Source of the DNA: Bacteroidota bacterium
GTDB taxonomy: Bacteria > Bacteroidota > Bacteroidia > B-17B0 > Aurantibacillaceae
NCBI GenBank assembly: GCA_003153315.1
Contig: PLYA01000055.1
Coordinates: 36,866-100,512, forward strand
Direction: 5' to 3'
Length of the DNA stretch: 63,647 nucleotides
Shown here: positions 17,216 through 26,947 of the stretch, in pieces
Layout of the letters: each line of letters opens with the position of its first letter
Position numbering within the stretch: position 1 is the stretch's first letter
The notes under the pieces: generated by a model
What the model was told of the DNA's origin: nothing
The model's input: the letters and a program-made list of their open reading frames with translations, nothing else
The model's database searches: none
Translations under genes and position numbers: made by a program

Positions 17216-19330
17216 ATGGAACTGGAAAAATTTAAATACGACAATAAGATTGTAAAAATGTTTGCTTATGCCACTATCCTGTGGGGCTTGGTAGGTATGC
17301 TGGCAGGATTGGTTGCAGCGTTGGAATTATTATTTCCTGCTGTAAATATGAATCTCCCTTATACCACCTTTGGGCGCGTAAGACCGGTGCATACTAATGC
17401 CGTAATATTTGCCTTTGTGGGTAACGGTATTTTTATGGGAGTATATTACTCCTTGCAACGTTTGCTAAAAGCCCGCATGTTTAATGATACGCTGAGTAAG
17501 ATACATTTTTGGTGCTGGCAATTAATTATTGTATTGGCTGCCGTAACACTTTTGTTAGGTAAAACAACCGGCAAAGAATACGCAGAATTAGAATGGCCTA
17601 TTGATATTTTAATCACACTGGTTTGGGTTGTATTTGGCTGGAACATGGTAGGCACCATTATTAAAAGAAGAGAACGCCACTTGTATGTTGCCATTTGGTT
17701 TTACATAGCTACGCTGGTAACGGTTGCCATGTTACATATTGTAAACTCTATTGAAATTCCGGTTTCTTTTTGGAAGTCCTATTCTTGGTACGCAGGTGTG
17801 CAGGATGCTTTAGTGCAATGGTGGTACGGACATAATGCGGTTGCCTTTTTCTTAACTACTCCTTACTTGGGGTTGATGTATTACTTCGTTCCCAAAGCTG
17901 CAAATCGTCCGATATATTCTTATCGTTTATCCATCATACACTTTTGGGCACTGATATTTATTTATATCTGGGCGGGGCCTCACCACTTGTTATATACCGC
18001 TGTACCCGATTGGGCTCAATCATTGGGTGTTGTGTTTTCAATCATGCTGATTGCTCCATCATGGGGTGGTATGATAAACGGATTGCTAACCTTACGTGGT
18101 GCTTGGGATAAAGTAAGAGAAGATGCAGTACTTAAGTTTTTTGTAGTAGCTATTACCGCTTATGGTATGGCAACGTTTGAAGGCCCCATGCTTTCTTTAA
18201 AAAGTGTAAACGCTATCAGTCACTTTACCGATTGGACCATTGCACACGTTCACGTAGGAGCATTGGGATGGAACGGTTTCTTAACCTTTGGTATGCTATA
18301 TTGGTTAATCCCAAAAATGTTCAGAACCAAACTTTTCTCTCAACGCTTGGCTAATATGCACTTTTGGATTGGAACATTAGGTATTGTTCTCTATGCTGTG
18401 CCGCTTTATTGGGCAGGTATTATGCAAAGCTTAATGTGGAAAGAGTTCACACCAGAAGGCCAATTAAAATGGCAGTTCTTAGATACCGTAACTAAAATGG
18501 CTCCTTTTTACGCAGCACGTGCTGTGGGCGGAACTCTTTATTTGATAGGTGCTGTAATAATGACTTACAACTTAATCAAAACAATTAAGCAAGGTTCTTT
18601 CCTTGCCGAAGAAGATGCAGAGGCTCCTGCTTTAACCAGAGATTATAATGGAAATAAAAAAGACCATTGGCACCGTTGGATAGAACGCAGACCTATACAA
18701 TTAATGATATTAAGTTTAGTATTAGTTGCCATAGGTGGTGTTCTCGAAATCATACCTGTGTTCCTGGTTAAATCTAATATACCAACTATAGCCAGTGTTA
18801 AACCATATACACCGCTTGAGTTACAAGGAAGAGATATTTATATACGTGAAGGTTGTTATACCTGTCACTCACAAATGGTTCGTCCATTCAGAAGTGAAAC
18901 CGCCCGCTATGGCGAGTACTCTAAAGCAGGCGAGTTTGTATACGACCATCCGTTCCAATGGGGTAGTAAACGTACCGGTCCCGATTTGGCAAGAGAAGGC
19001 GGTAAGTATCCTGACAGTTGGCACTATAACCACATGATGGACCCAACATCTATGTCGCCAAACTCTATCATGCCATCTTACCCTTGGTTATTAGAAGATA
19101 AAATAGATGTAGCATCAACCGTTGGCAAAATTAAAGCCATGCAACGTTTGGGTGTTCCTTATCCTGAAGGTTATGATCAGATTGCTGCAAGTGATATGGA
19201 AAAACAAGCCGTGGAAATTGCAGGCAATCTTAAAAAGGATGGTATCCAAACATTGCCTGATAAAGAGATTGTTGCACTTATCTCTTACTTACAGCGATTA
19301 GGAAAAGACATTAAAGCAGAGAAAAAATAA
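17216..19330 (+). CDS. ccoN: cbb3-type cytochrome c oxidase, fused subunits I and II (CcoN-CcoO)
   Basis: A 704-residue fusion. Residues 1 to about 470 are CcoN, with a dozen membrane helices and the haem/CuB histidine regions (RPVHTNAVIFAFVGNG, QWWYGHNAVAFF, GPHHLLYT, IAHVHVGALGWNG). After one more helix (about 495-515), residues from 540 on are CcoO with the haem c motif CYTCH (about 547-551), VRPFRSETARYG and the axial Met region SIMPSYPWL. The fusion is usual in Bacteroidota. The enzyme is a high-affinity terminal oxidase that reduces O2 to water at low oxygen. Confidence 0.96.
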   Translation: MELEKFKYDNKIVKMFAYATILWGLVGMLAGLVAALELLFPAVNMNLPYTTFGRVRPVHTNAVIFAFVGNGIFMGVYYSLQRLLKARMFNDTLSKIHFWCWQLIIVLAAVTLLLGKTTGKEYAELEWPIDILITLVWVVFGWNMVGTIIKRRERHLYVAIWFYIATLVTVAMLHIVNSIEIPVSFWKSYSWYAGVQDALVQWWYGHNAVAFFLTTPYLGLMYYFVPKAANRPIYSYRLSIIHFWALIFIYIWAGPHHLLYTAVPDWAQSLGVVFSIMLIAPSWGGMINGLLTLRGAWDKVREDAVLKFFVVAITAYGMATFEGPMLSLKSVNAISHFTDWTIAHVHVGALGWNGFLTFGMLYWLIPKMFRTKLFSQRLANMHFWIGTLGIVLYAVPLYWAGIMQSLMWKEFTPEGQLKWQFLDTVTKMAPFYAARAVGGTLYLIGAVIMTYNLIKTIKQGSFLAEEDAEAPALTRDYNGNKKDHWHRWIERRPIQLMILSLVLVAIGGVLEIIPVFLVKSNIPTIASVKPYTPLELQGRDIYIREGCYTCHSQMVRPFRSETARYGEYSKAGEFVYDHPFQWGSKRTGPDLAREGGKYPDSWHYNHMMDPTSMSPNSIMPSYPWLLEDKIDVASTVGKIKAMQRLGVPYPEGYDQIAASDMEKQAVEIAGNLKKDGIQTLPDKEIVALISYLQRLGKDIKAEKK

Positions 19331-19346
19331 CTTAAACGAAACGACC

Positions 19347-19514
19347 ATGAAATTCATTAACTATTTGGAAAGCATTACGGGGGTGGCGATATATCCACTG
19401 GTTTCCTTAATCATCTTCTTTACATTCTTTATTGCGGTGGGTGTCTACGTATTTAAAAGCAAGAAAGAATATTTTGATTACCTGAAAAACATTCCGATTA
19501 ATAACCAAGATTAA
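19347..19514 (+). CDS. ccoQ: Small cbb3 oxidase subunit, CcoQ-like
   Basis: A 55-residue protein with one membrane helix (about 14-36, IYPLVSLIIFFTFFIAVGVYVF) and a short charged tail (KSKKEYFDYLKNIP). Sequence identity to CcoQ cannot be judged at this length. The position between ccoNO and ccoP, the size and the topology are those of CcoQ, which stabilises the complex. Confidence 0.85.
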   Translation: MKFINYLESITGVAIYPLVSLIIFFTFFIAVGVYVFKSKKEYFDYLKNIPINNQD

Positions 19515-19525
19515 AATATCGATAT

Positions 19526-20746
19526 ATGAAAACTAAATTCTTTAAAAACTTTGTTTGGTTAGTAGTTTTTACACTAACACCATTTGTTAATTATGCTCAG
19601 GAAACTACAAATAAAGCAAGTGACACGTATTTATCTAATGCGCTGTTCATTGCATTGGTAGTGCTAATTATTTTTCTGTTGGTTTTAATAGCTGTAATAA
19701 GTAGTGTGATAAAAAATGTAACTAAAAGTGATTACTTCAGGAACAAACTAAAAAACGCAAAGAATAATTCCAATGCAGGTAAAGCAGCAGGAATGATAGC
19801 TCTGTTTTTATTGATGAATATAACCATGCATGCAGAAGGCAAAACTGTTGCTAAAGATGATTGGTTAATTGGCGGGCTTGATATGTTTACCTTTTACATT
19901 ATGGTTGCCATTATTCTTTTTGAAGCATCCTTTCTGGCTGTTCTAATCAATATATTGAAAGGATTATTAAAACCGGAAGAGAAAGAAACTGCTGCAATAG
20001 CTGCAAGCACTGTTAAAAAACCTGCTGAAAAAACTATACTGGATAAATTCAATGCTTCTGTTGAGATTGAAAAGGAAGGAGAGATTATGTTAGATCATGA
20101 TTATGATGGCATTCAGGAGCTTGATAATAATTTACCTCCTTGGTGGAAATATGGTTTTGTGCTTACTATTATCATAGCTATTGTGTACCTGACACATTAT
20201 CACTTAGCAAAAACAGGCGACTTGCAGGGGGCGGAATACAACAAAGAAATGATAAAAGCTAAACTGGAAGTGGATGAATATTTAAAAACTTCTGCCAATA
20301 ACGTAGATGAAACAACGGTTAAACTACTTACTAAAGCAGAAGACATAGAAGCAGGTAAACAAACCTTTATGACAACTTGTATAGCTTGTCATGGTAAATT
20401 AGCCAATGGTAAATTAGGTGAGAATGATGGCGCAGGCCCTAACTTAACAGATAACTATTGGTTGCACGGCGGTGGCATACAGGATATTTTTAAAACCATT
20501 AAATATGGTTGGCCTGATAAAGGAATGAAATCATGGAAAGAAGATTTATCTCCTATACAAATTGCACAAGTAGCCAGTTATATAAAATCATTAAGAGGTA
20601 GCGTGCCAACTGGTAAAGCGCCCCAAGGAGATTTATATAAAGATGCCGGAGTACCTGCGGTAAAAGATTCTTTAAGTGCTCCAACCGATACGGTAAAAAC
20701 AAAAGCCATAGAAGATTCTTTGGATATAGCACAAGCTAAAAAATAA
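19526..20746 (+). CDS. ccoP: cbb3-type cytochrome c oxidase subunit III (CcoP)
   Basis: A 406-residue protein. A signal-like helix ends near ...VNYAQ, further helices lie at about 35-57, 90-100 and 110-135, and another at about 210-228 (YGFVLTIIIAIVYL). The soluble C-terminal domain carries a single haem motif CIACH (about 284-288) and the Met-ligand region GMKSW. Many CcoP proteins have two haems; only one CxxCH is present here. It passes electrons from soluble cytochrome to CcoO/CcoN. A Thr/Asp-rich tail ends the protein. Confidence 0.93.
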   Translation: MKTKFFKNFVWLVVFTLTPFVNYAQETTNKASDTYLSNALFIALVVLIIFLLVLIAVISSVIKNVTKSDYFRNKLKNAKNNSNAGKAAGMIALFLLMNITMHAEGKTVAKDDWLIGGLDMFTFYIMVAIILFEASFLAVLINILKGLLKPEEKETAAIAASTVKKPAEKTILDKFNASVEIEKEGEIMLDHDYDGIQELDNNLPPWWKYGFVLTIIIAIVYLTHYHLAKTGDLQGAEYNKEMIKAKLEVDEYLKTSANNVDETTVKLLTKAEDIEAGKQTFMTTCIACHGKLANGKLGENDGAGPNLTDNYWLHGGGIQDIFKTIKYGWPDKGMKSWKEDLSPIQIAQVASYIKSLRGSVPTGKAPQGDLYKDAGVPAVKDSLSAPTDTVKTKAIEDSLDIAQAKK

Positions 20747-20748
20747 AA

Positions 20749-22161
20749 ATGGAAACAGATGGTAGTACATTGCATGTTGAGCAGGAAAGTTTTAGAGATA
20801 GCATAGCTACTATTGATAAGGACGGAAAGCGTGCTTGGATATTTCCGCATAAACCAAAAGGCAAGTATTATAACCTGCGTTCTTACTTCACTTATTTTTA
20901 TTTGTTGGTTTTCTTTGGCTTACCTTTTATTAAGGTGCATGGTGAGCCTTTATTTCTTTTAAACATTCTTGAGCGCAAGTTCATTTTATTCGGAATGATA
21001 TTTTGGCCTCAGGATTTTTTCATCTTCGGGTTGGGCATGCTTATTTTTATTGTATTCATTGCCTTGTTTACAGTTGTATTCGGTAGAATATTTTGTGGTT
21101 GGGCTTGTCCGCAAACTATTTTTATGGAAATGCTTTTTCGTAAGATTGAATACTGGATTGATGGTGATGCAACCTACCAAAAGGCTTTAAAGAAATCTCC
21201 TTGGAACAGCGAGAAGATATTTAAGCGCAGCGCTAAATACACCCTGTTCTTTTTATTGTCTTTCATAATAGCTGTTACATTCTTGTCTTATATAATTGGT
21301 GTTGATCAAATTTTTAAAATAGCCTCCGAGCCTTTAAAAGTGAATAAAGGTGGATTCATAGCACTTTTAATATTTACTACTGTCTTCTTCTTGGTGTATT
21401 CTTGGTTTAGAGAGCAGGTTTGTTTAATTGTTTGTCCTTACGGAAGAATGCAGGGGGTGTTGCTCGACAAAAACTCCATTGTAGTTGCGTATGATTATGT
21501 ACGTGGAGAGAACCGTCATAAATTTAAAAAGAACGAAGTTCGCACGGGTGGTGATTGTATTGATTGCAATGCCTGTGTGCATGTTTGTCCTACCGGAATT
21601 GATATTAGAAACGGAACACAATTAGAGTGTACTAATTGCACCGCCTGTATTGATGCCTGCGACCACATGATGGAAAGCGTAAACTTGCCTAAAGGTTTAA
21701 TACGTTACGATTCTGAAAACGGTATTAAGAACAAAACCAAACTAACTTTTACTACCCGTATGAAAGCCTATTCGGTGGTGTTGTTTGTACTTATTGGCTT
21801 GGAAGTTTTTTTACTGGCTACTCGTTCAGATTATGATGCTACTATCCTCCGTGCCAAAGGCATGTTGTATCAGGAGCAACCCAACAATCAGGTGAGTAAT
21901 TTGTATAACATTGATTTGATTAATAAAACGCGCGACAGCCTTCCGGTAGTTTTAAAACTTGAGAACATGAATGGCGAGATTAAACTGGTAGGCAAAGATT
22001 TAATGGTAAAAAAAGAAGGCGTTACCAAAGGAGAGTTTTTTGTTTACCTGAACAAGAATGAATTAAAGGGAAGAAAAACAAAACTGGAAATCGGAGTCTA
22101 TAGTAATAACAAAAAAATCAGGACGGTAAACACAAGTTTCTTAGGTCCTGTTTTGCAATAA
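20749..22161 (+). CDS. ccoG: cbb3 oxidase accessory ferredoxin-like protein CcoG (RdxA/FixG)
   Basis: A 470-residue membrane protein. Helices precede GRIFCGWACPQTIFMEMLF (about 112), followed by two ferredoxin clusters CIDCNACVHVCP and CTNCTACIDACDHMM (about 275-310). A late helix (about 343-360) and a periplasmic Ig-like C-terminal domain complete the family architecture. CcoG reduces copper for CuB assembly. It starts 2 bp after ccoP. Confidence 0.95.
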   Translation: METDGSTLHVEQESFRDSIATIDKDGKRAWIFPHKPKGKYYNLRSYFTYFYLLVFFGLPFIKVHGEPLFLLNILERKFILFGMIFWPQDFFIFGLGMLIFIVFIALFTVVFGRIFCGWACPQTIFMEMLFRKIEYWIDGDATYQKALKKSPWNSEKIFKRSAKYTLFFLLSFIIAVTFLSYIIGVDQIFKIASEPLKVNKGGFIALLIFTTVFFLVYSWFREQVCLIVCPYGRMQGVLLDKNSIVVAYDYVRGENRHKFKKNEVRTGGDCIDCNACVHVCPTGIDIRNGTQLECTNCTACIDACDHMMESVNLPKGLIRYDSENGIKNKTKLTFTTRMKAYSVVLFVLIGLEVFLLATRSDYDATILRAKGMLYQEQPNNQVSNLYNIDLINKTRDSLPVVLKLENMNGEIKLVGKDLMVKKEGVTKGEFFVYLNKNELKGRKTKLEIGVYSNNKKIRTVNTSFLGPVLQ

Positions 22162-22170
22162 CAATAAATC

Positions 22171-22614
22171 ATGAAAATGAGTTGGTCATATCGAATCGTT
22201 ATCTTGTATACAGGCTTTGTAGCCATTATAGTAACCTTAGTTACTATTTGCATGAGGCAAACGGTAGAGCTTGAATCTAAAGATTACTATGCGCAGGAAT
22301 TAAAGTATCAGGAAAGAATAGATGCTACCAAAAATGCCAACGCACTGCCAAACAGCATAGAACATGAGGTAAATGGCAAACAGGTTGTGTTAAGCATCCC
22401 AACTGAATTACTTACTAAAGATTTTACTGGCGAAGTTTATTTCTTCTGCCCGTCTGACGGGTTGAGAGATGTAAAAGTAAAAATGCAGTTTGATGCTACG
22501 GGCAAACAAGTGCTGGCTGTAGCTGCCATGCAAAAAGGTGCTTACAAAATGAAACTATCCTGGAGTAGCAACGGCAAAGCCTATTATAAAGAAGATGTAA
22601 TTACTCTCCGCTAA
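22171..22614 (+). CDS. ccoH: cbb3 oxidase assembly protein CcoH/FixH
   Basis: A 147-residue protein with one N-terminal helix (about 7-27, IVILYTGFVAIIVTLVTICM) and the FixH-typical ESKDYYAQELKYQERID. The remainder is a small periplasmic domain. CcoH interacts with the oxidase during assembly. It sits between ccoG and the TauE/SafE-like gene, whose ATG directly follows its stop. Confidence 0.92.
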   Translation: MKMSWSYRIVILYTGFVAIIVTLVTICMRQTVELESKDYYAQELKYQERIDATKNANALPNSIEHEVNGKQVVLSIPTELLTKDFTGEVYFFCPSDGLRDVKVKMQFDATGKQVLAVAAMQKGAYKMKLSWSSNGKAYYKEDVITLR

Positions 22615-23361
22615 ATGTTTCTCTTAGCCGCCATATCACTGGGTTTTTTTGGTAGCTTTCATTGCATAGGCATGTGCGGTCCCATTGCCTTAGCCATACC
22701 AATTTATAACCACACCAAGTTCTATAAAACCATATCCATTATTTTATACAATGCGGGGCGCATATTTACTTATTCCTCCCTTGGAGTTTTATTTGGTTTG
22801 GTAGGTCAGGGCTTTGCTTTGGCAGGCCTGCAACAGGTATTATCTATTACCTTAGGCATACTTATTTTACTGGGTGTTTTATTACCCCAACGCATCGTTA
22901 CTAAATATACCATCACCAATAAATTCTTTAAACTGTTTAGCGTAATCAAATCAAGTTTGGCAAACCAGTTAGCAAAAAAAGGACTTAGCTCTTTATTTGT
23001 TCTGGGTGCGCTAAATGGTTTGTTGCCCTGCGGTTTGGTTTACATGGCCATTACCGCTGCCATAGCCAGCAGCACTTTGTTGCATGCCGTTTTGTTTATG
23101 GTGTTTTTTGGTTTAGCTACCGTGCCGCTTATGTTTAGCCTATCTTACTTTACCAACTTAATAAGCATACAATTTCGTACGGCGGTAAGAAAAACCATAC
23201 CCTATGTTACCGGTGTAATGGCGGTGCTTTTAATACTGCGAGGTTTAAACCTAAACATACCTTACTTAAGCCCCGAAAGAAATGTAGAAACAAATTCTTT
23301 TGCTGCCTGCCACCACACAAAAACATCCAATCATAATGCCAAGCTTTGCATTGGTAAATAG
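22615..23361 (+). CDS. TauE/SafE-family membrane protein of the cco cluster
   Basis: A 248-residue polytopic protein with six or seven helices. It shows the family's SLGFFGSFHCIGMCGPIALA at the N-terminus and GALNGLLPCGLVYMAITAA (about 140-158), two Cys-containing repeats. This subgroup regularly follows ccoH in cco clusters and is thought to take part in copper or thiol handling; its exact function is not settled. It ends the operon, 6 bp from a convergent gene. Confidence 0.88.
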   Translation: MFLLAAISLGFFGSFHCIGMCGPIALAIPIYNHTKFYKTISIILYNAGRIFTYSSLGVLFGLVGQGFALAGLQQVLSITLGILILLGVLLPQRIVTKYTITNKFFKLFSVIKSSLANQLAKKGLSSLFVLGALNGLLPCGLVYMAITAAIASSTLLHAVLFMVFFGLATVPLMFSLSYFTNLISIQFRTAVRKTIPYVTGVMAVLLILRGLNLNIPYLSPERNVETNSFAACHHTKTSNHNAKLCIGK

Positions 23362-23367
23362 AATGTA

Positions 23368-23961
23368 TTAATCATTAAATCCCTTACCTGCCATAATTTT
23401 AGGAATACATTTTTCAATCCTATCCTCGCGGGTTTTGGCTTGTTTGGCTTGAGAGAAATAAAACAAATAGCCTCTTTGCCTGCCGGGTGTTAAAGCGTTG
23501 AATGCCTTTTTTAAGGCAGGTACTTTATCCAGTTTCTTTTTAAGTTCTTCGGGCACGGCATATTCCTCCGTCTTTTTCAGTTCCACTTTCAGTCCGGCTT
23601 TTTCTACTTCAATGGCTTCAAAAATATAGGCTTTCAGCAGGGCTTTCTTCTCGGTTATTTCTTTTGCGTTGGTAAACCTTATTTGGCGAGCCGCCTGCAC
23701 GTTTTTAGTTTGTTGTATCAGCAAGCCCTCGGCATTGTGCAATAAAGCACCTTTAAAAAACAAATACGCACAGTAGTCTTTAAACACATGTATCAACACA
23801 ATGTTATTGCCCTCCAGCGTGTAGCAGGGGCAACCCCATTTCAATTCCTCGTTCAACCCGCAATCAAGAGCAATGGTTCTTAGCTTCTCAATTTCTGTCT
23901 GCCACTTTTGCTCTTTACTAAAATACCAATCAACCTTAGGGTTTGTGCTGCTTTTTGCCAT
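23368..23961 (-). CDS. YdeI/OmdA-like protein with DUF1801-type N-terminus
   Basis: A 197-residue soluble protein. The N-terminal half (WGCPCYTLEGNNIVLIHVFK, then YCAYLFFKGALL) is a DUF1801-type fold. The C-terminal part (PEELKKKLDKVPALKKAF, then TPGRQRGYLFYFSQAKQAKTR) is the OmdA domain. The arrangement is that of the YdeI family. Biochemical role unknown; some relatives are linked to peptide resistance. It is a monocistronic gene on the strand opposite the cco operon. Confidence 0.85.
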   Translation of the reverse strand: MAKSSTNPKVDWYFSKEQKWQTEIEKLRTIALDCGLNEELKWGCPCYTLEGNNIVLIHVFKDYCAYLFFKGALLHNAEGLLIQQTKNVQAARQIRFTNAKEITEKKALLKAYIFEAIEVEKAGLKVELKKTEEYAVPEELKKKLDKVPALKKAFNALTPGRQRGYLFYFSQAKQAKTREDRIEKCIPKIMAGKGFND

Positions 23962-24011
23962 TTGCGTTTGGGTAATTTGTTTATGCCCCTAAAATTAAAA
24001 ATAAATTTTGT

Positions 24012-24156
24012 TTGGGCGTTCCCTCATCTTATGCACTGAACATTGAGCCTGTCGAAATGTGAAGTATGGGCGTTCCCTTTGATTACAAAGGTCGGGCTTT
24101 ACGTTGCAAGCTTTGCCGATTACGGACAAAGGCTTTCCACTACAATCCCATAACGC
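24012..24156 (+). repeat. REP-like dispersed element, copy at left edge of the R-M island
   Basis: Ordered blocks: GGGCGTTCCC (24014-24023 and again near 24068), GTCGGGCTTTACGTTGCA, GGCTTTCCACTACAATCCCA and TAACGC. The same blocks occur in reverse orientation at 28231-28355. Both copies also carry a related segment GAACATTGAGC-TGTCGAAATG (here 24038-24059). The element resembles non-coding repeats common in Bacteroidota genomes. Confidence 0.75.
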
Positions 24157-24162
24157 GAAAAC

Positions 24163-24410
24163 AACACTTTATTTACTGCACGCAACACTTTATCTCCTTC
24201 CCGCAAAGTGTTATAGAAGTTCCGCAATGGTTTGCGGATGTTCTACAAAGTGTTACAGAAGTTAGGTAAAGTGTTGCAGATGTTCTGCAATGGTTTACGG
24301 AAGTTGCGCAAAGTGTTACGGATGTTCCGCAATGGTTTGCGGATGTTCGGCAAAGTGTTACAGATGTTCCACAAAGGTTTGCGCAACACCCGCAATAGGT
24401 TAAATGCTAC
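24163..24410. repeat. 21-bp tandem array C
   Basis: Ten exact 21-bp units run from 24201 to 24410, alternating two types: GCAAAGTGTTACAGATGTT and GCAATGGTTTGCGGATGTT. The second type contains the perfect dyad CCGCAATGGTTTGCGG. Two preceding units (AACACTTT at 24163 and 24184, also 21 bp apart) carry the reverse complement of AAAGTGTT. The array ends 12 bp from the stop of the orphan-family gene. Confidence 0.92.
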
Positions 24411-24422
24411 CTGAAAAATGAA

Positions 24423-25181
24423 CTAAGCTGTTTGTGCAACCGTCGAATGTAAAAACGGACTAAAACCACCAATTTCGCCGGTAGAGCTTATGTAGCAGGC
24501 GGTGTACCACACATCTGATTTTGCTTGGGTAGCCAAAAAGCTGCTTATGTTGCGGAACTTGCCGCTAAACCGCAGGTGCGAAAACTGTGTCCATTCGGTT
24601 GGGGCTGTTGTGCCTACATAGCGCAATAGCCAGATAAACACCACGCCATCGGGCAGGGCGGTACTTTTTGGGGTTGTAGGGTCATGCGCATCTATAAAAT
24701 GCTCTAAATGGTTTACGCTGCTAAGGCTTAGCAAAGGTACTGCTGCTCCTATACGAAACATCTCGGCACTGTTGGTGCGCGGGTTTGGTACGGGTATAAA
24801 AAAAGCTGTCTTATCGGTTGGCGTTAAAGTACCGGGCGTTGCCTTTTCGGTAGCTTTTAATATGGTGCGCTGCGCGTGAATAATAGCCAGTATTTTTTTC
24901 TTTAGCGCATCTTTTTGGGTGGTTAATGTGCCCGTGCGGGTAGCTTTATTTTTTTGTAGGGGATATACATACAACCATGTGTTGGTAGTAGTAGTTGTAC
25001 CAAAAAGTGCCACTAGCAGGTTATATTGTACAGAATTTATTGCTAACCGTGTCCATGTTATGGTGGTAGAACCACTATCAGGGTCGGCAATGGCAAGGTG
25101 TGCCATTAGGGCTTTAAGGGCTACATCAAACAAGTCACTTTTAGTTGGGAAATTTTCCGATTTCTTTTTGGCTTTACTCAT
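24423..25181 (-). CDS. Array-associated orphan-family protein (paralogue 1)
   Basis: A 252-residue protein without signal peptide or membrane helix. A Lys-rich start (MSKAKKKSEN) is followed by a helical region (about 15-125) that resembles the protein at 45215-45943 in layout: Ala/Leu-rich helix, Lys-rich helix, then LTPTDKTAFFIPVP against LTDLQKEQIGLPI. A beta-rich second half ends in WYTACYISSTGEIGGFSPF, comparable to W-x2-AAWVDTRGVIHTWSP. Such C-termini look fibronectin-III-like. Related unnamed proteins occur in many Bacteroidota to my knowledge, without a function. The gene is visibly more G+C-rich than its surroundings and its 3' end abuts array C. Confidence 0.75.
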   Translation of the reverse strand: MSKAKKKSENFPTKSDLFDVALKALMAHLAIADPDSGSTTITWTRLAINSVQYNLLVALFGTTTTTNTWLYVYPLQKNKATRTGTLTTQKDALKKKILAIIHAQRTILKATEKATPGTLTPTDKTAFFIPVPNPRTNSAEMFRIGAAVPLLSLSSVNHLEHFIDAHDPTTPKSTALPDGVVFIWLLRYVGTTAPTEWTQFSHLRFSGKFRNISSFLATQAKSDVWYTACYISSTGEIGGFSPFLHSTVAQTA

Positions 25182-25293
25182 AGGTTTTGGTTTTTATTAG
25201 GCGGCAAATATAAATCCCGTTTTAGTACGGAATTCCCTAATAATGCAAAGTAAGATAAAAGCGAAGTTTAAAATTTAGACTTTGCTATTTAAA

Positions 25294-25557
25294 ATGAAAG
25301 AAGAAAAACTTGCCCTGTATGAGTTCTATACCCTGTTGCTTTGGGCAGAAGGTTACAGCCAAAAAGAGATAGCCGATAAACTATTTAGAAGCGCAAAATT
25401 TGTAGAAAATGTATTTAGCAACATAAAAAGAAAACTGAAAACAAAAAACGCACAACACAGTTTGCAGGTGGCATGGAAACAAAACCTGTTTACCAAAAAA
25501 AATTGCATAATACCAAGCAACGAGCAATTAAAAAATTGTATGATGCCGATGGAATAA
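25294..25557 (+). CDS. Small LuxR/GerE-type helix-turn-helix protein
   Basis: An 87-residue protein from the ATG at 25294 (an in-frame TTG lies four codons earlier). The segment LWAEGYSQKEIADKLFRSAK, then FVENVFSNIKRKL, fits the LuxR-type DNA-binding domain (about residues 12-60). No receiver or sensor domain is present. It lies on the same strand upstream of the methyltransferase gene with a 157-bp gap, so it might act as a control protein for the restriction-modification genes; that is a guess from position. Confidence 0.65.
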   Translation: MKEEKLALYEFYTLLLWAEGYSQKEIADKLFRSAKFVENVFSNIKRKLKTKNAQHSLQVAWKQNLFTKKNCIIPSNEQLKNCMMPME

Positions 25558-25714
25558 GAAAAGAAAAAATAAACGGCAATATTAAGCGGGATAAAATGGT
25601 TTTCGACAAGCTAACTAAGGATGGTTAGAAAGTTTTGAGATTTTAAAACACATAAGTCCATAAAAAAGTAGAATATTGTGTAGCTATAATAAAGCGAACC
25701 ATTAAGGAAAAAAA

Positions 25715-26947
25715 ATGTCAAAAAAGTATTCTGATATTAGGGTAAAGTTAAAAATTGAGATTGATAAAAAGACTGATAATGATTTAGCGCACTTAACCCA
25801 TTATTTTCAAAATCACAAAAATGGGGTTTCACAATACTTTAAGCCAACTGCGACAAGCTATTTAACCAACCTGCATGAAACATTAAATATTATTCAGGAG
25901 CCTGACTTTCAATATTACCTTCCAATAAAATGGGATATTCCTTTTCCTCCACAAGCGAATCCGAAATTTAAGTTTATTGATTTGTTTGCAGGGATAGGAG
26001 GAATCAGGCTTGCCTTTCAAAACCTTGGTGGTAAATGTGTTTTTACAAGTGAGTGGGACAGTTATTCAAAAAAAACTTATGAAGCTAACTTTGGTGAAGT
26101 TCCGTTTGGTGACATCACTAAAATTTCAGAAAAGGAAATACCTGACCATGATATTTTACTTGGCGGTTTCCCCTGTCAACCTTTTTCGATTGCAGGAGTT
26201 TCTAAGAAAAATGCTTTGGGTAGGGCTCATGGTTTTTTAGATGAAACTCAAGGGACATTGTTTTTTGATGTTGCAAGAATTATAAAATATAAAAAGCCTT
26301 CTGCTTTTATGTTGGAGAATGTGAAAAACCTAGTTTCTCATGATAAAGGAAAAACATTTAAAGTAATTACTGAAACATTAAAGGAGTTAGGATATTCTAT
26401 TCATTATAAAATTTTAGACGGGAAACATTTTGTTCCTCAGCACAGAGAGCGAATTATAATTGTAGGGTTTAAAACTTCTGTATTTAAAGGTAAAGAAACT
26501 TTCCAGTTTCCTAAAATGAGTGAAACTAAATTTGCCATTAAAGATATTTTAGAACCAAAAGTTGATAAGAAATATACTCTTTCCGACCACCTTTGGAATT
26601 ACTTACAAGAGTATGCAAGAAAGCATAAAGAAAAAGGTAATGGTTTTGGTTTTGGGCTAACAGACTTAAATGGAATTTCAAGAACAATGAGCGCAAGATA
26701 TTATAAAGATGGCGCAGAAATTTTAATTCCTCAAAAAGGTAAAAGCCCAAGACGCTTAACACCGAGAGAGTGCGCAAGACTCCAAGGTTTTCCTGACTCA
26801 TTTTTAATTCCTGTTTCAGATAATCAAGCCTACAAACAGTTTGGTAATTCAGTTGTAACACCATTGATACAAGCGGTTGGGAAAAACATTGTAAAAGAAG
26901 TACTAAAAATCAATGAACCTAAAAAAGCTCAAGTCGCTGTTTACTGA
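25715..26947 (+). CDS. DNA (cytosine-5) methyltransferase
   Basis: A 410-residue C5 methyltransferase with all main motifs: [16 protein letters not shown] (about 87-101), [14 protein letters not shown] with the catalytic Cys (about 150-161), [14 protein letters not shown] (about 200), [15 protein letters not shown], a target-recognition region (about 265-345), [16 protein letters not shown] and [13 protein letters not shown]. An extension of about 85 residues precedes motif I. It methylates cytosine in the recognition site to protect host DNA. Its 3' end overlaps the endonuclease gene by 35 bp in another frame. Confidence 0.95.
   Translation: MSKKYSDIRVKLKIEIDKKTDNDLAHLTHYFQNHKNGVSQYFKPTATSYLTNLHETLNIIQEPDFQYYLPIKWDIPFPPQANPKFKFIDLFAGIGGIRLAFQNLGGKCVFTSEWDSYSKKTYEANFGEVPFGDITKISEKEIPDHDILLGGFPCQPFSIAGVSKKNALGRAHGFLDETQGTLFFDVARIIKYKKPSAFMLENVKNLVSHDKGKTFKVITETLKELGYSIHYKILDGKHFVPQHRERIIIVGFKTSVFKGKETFQFPKMSETKFAIKDILEPKVDKKYTLSDHLWNYLQEYARKHKEKGNGFGFGLTDLNGISRTMSARYYKDGAEILIPQKGKSPRRLTPRECARLQGFPDSFLIPVSDNQAYKQFGNSVVTPLIQAVGKNIVKEVLKINEPKKAQVAVY

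Noticed and set aside
24066..24269. 67-residue frame starting inside the left REP-like element
   Set aside because: It crosses from the repeat into array C and has no conserved features.
24232..24414. Arg/Lys-rich 60-residue frame across array C
   Set aside because: Composition and period come from the repeat; it lies 3' to a gene and has no upstream signal.
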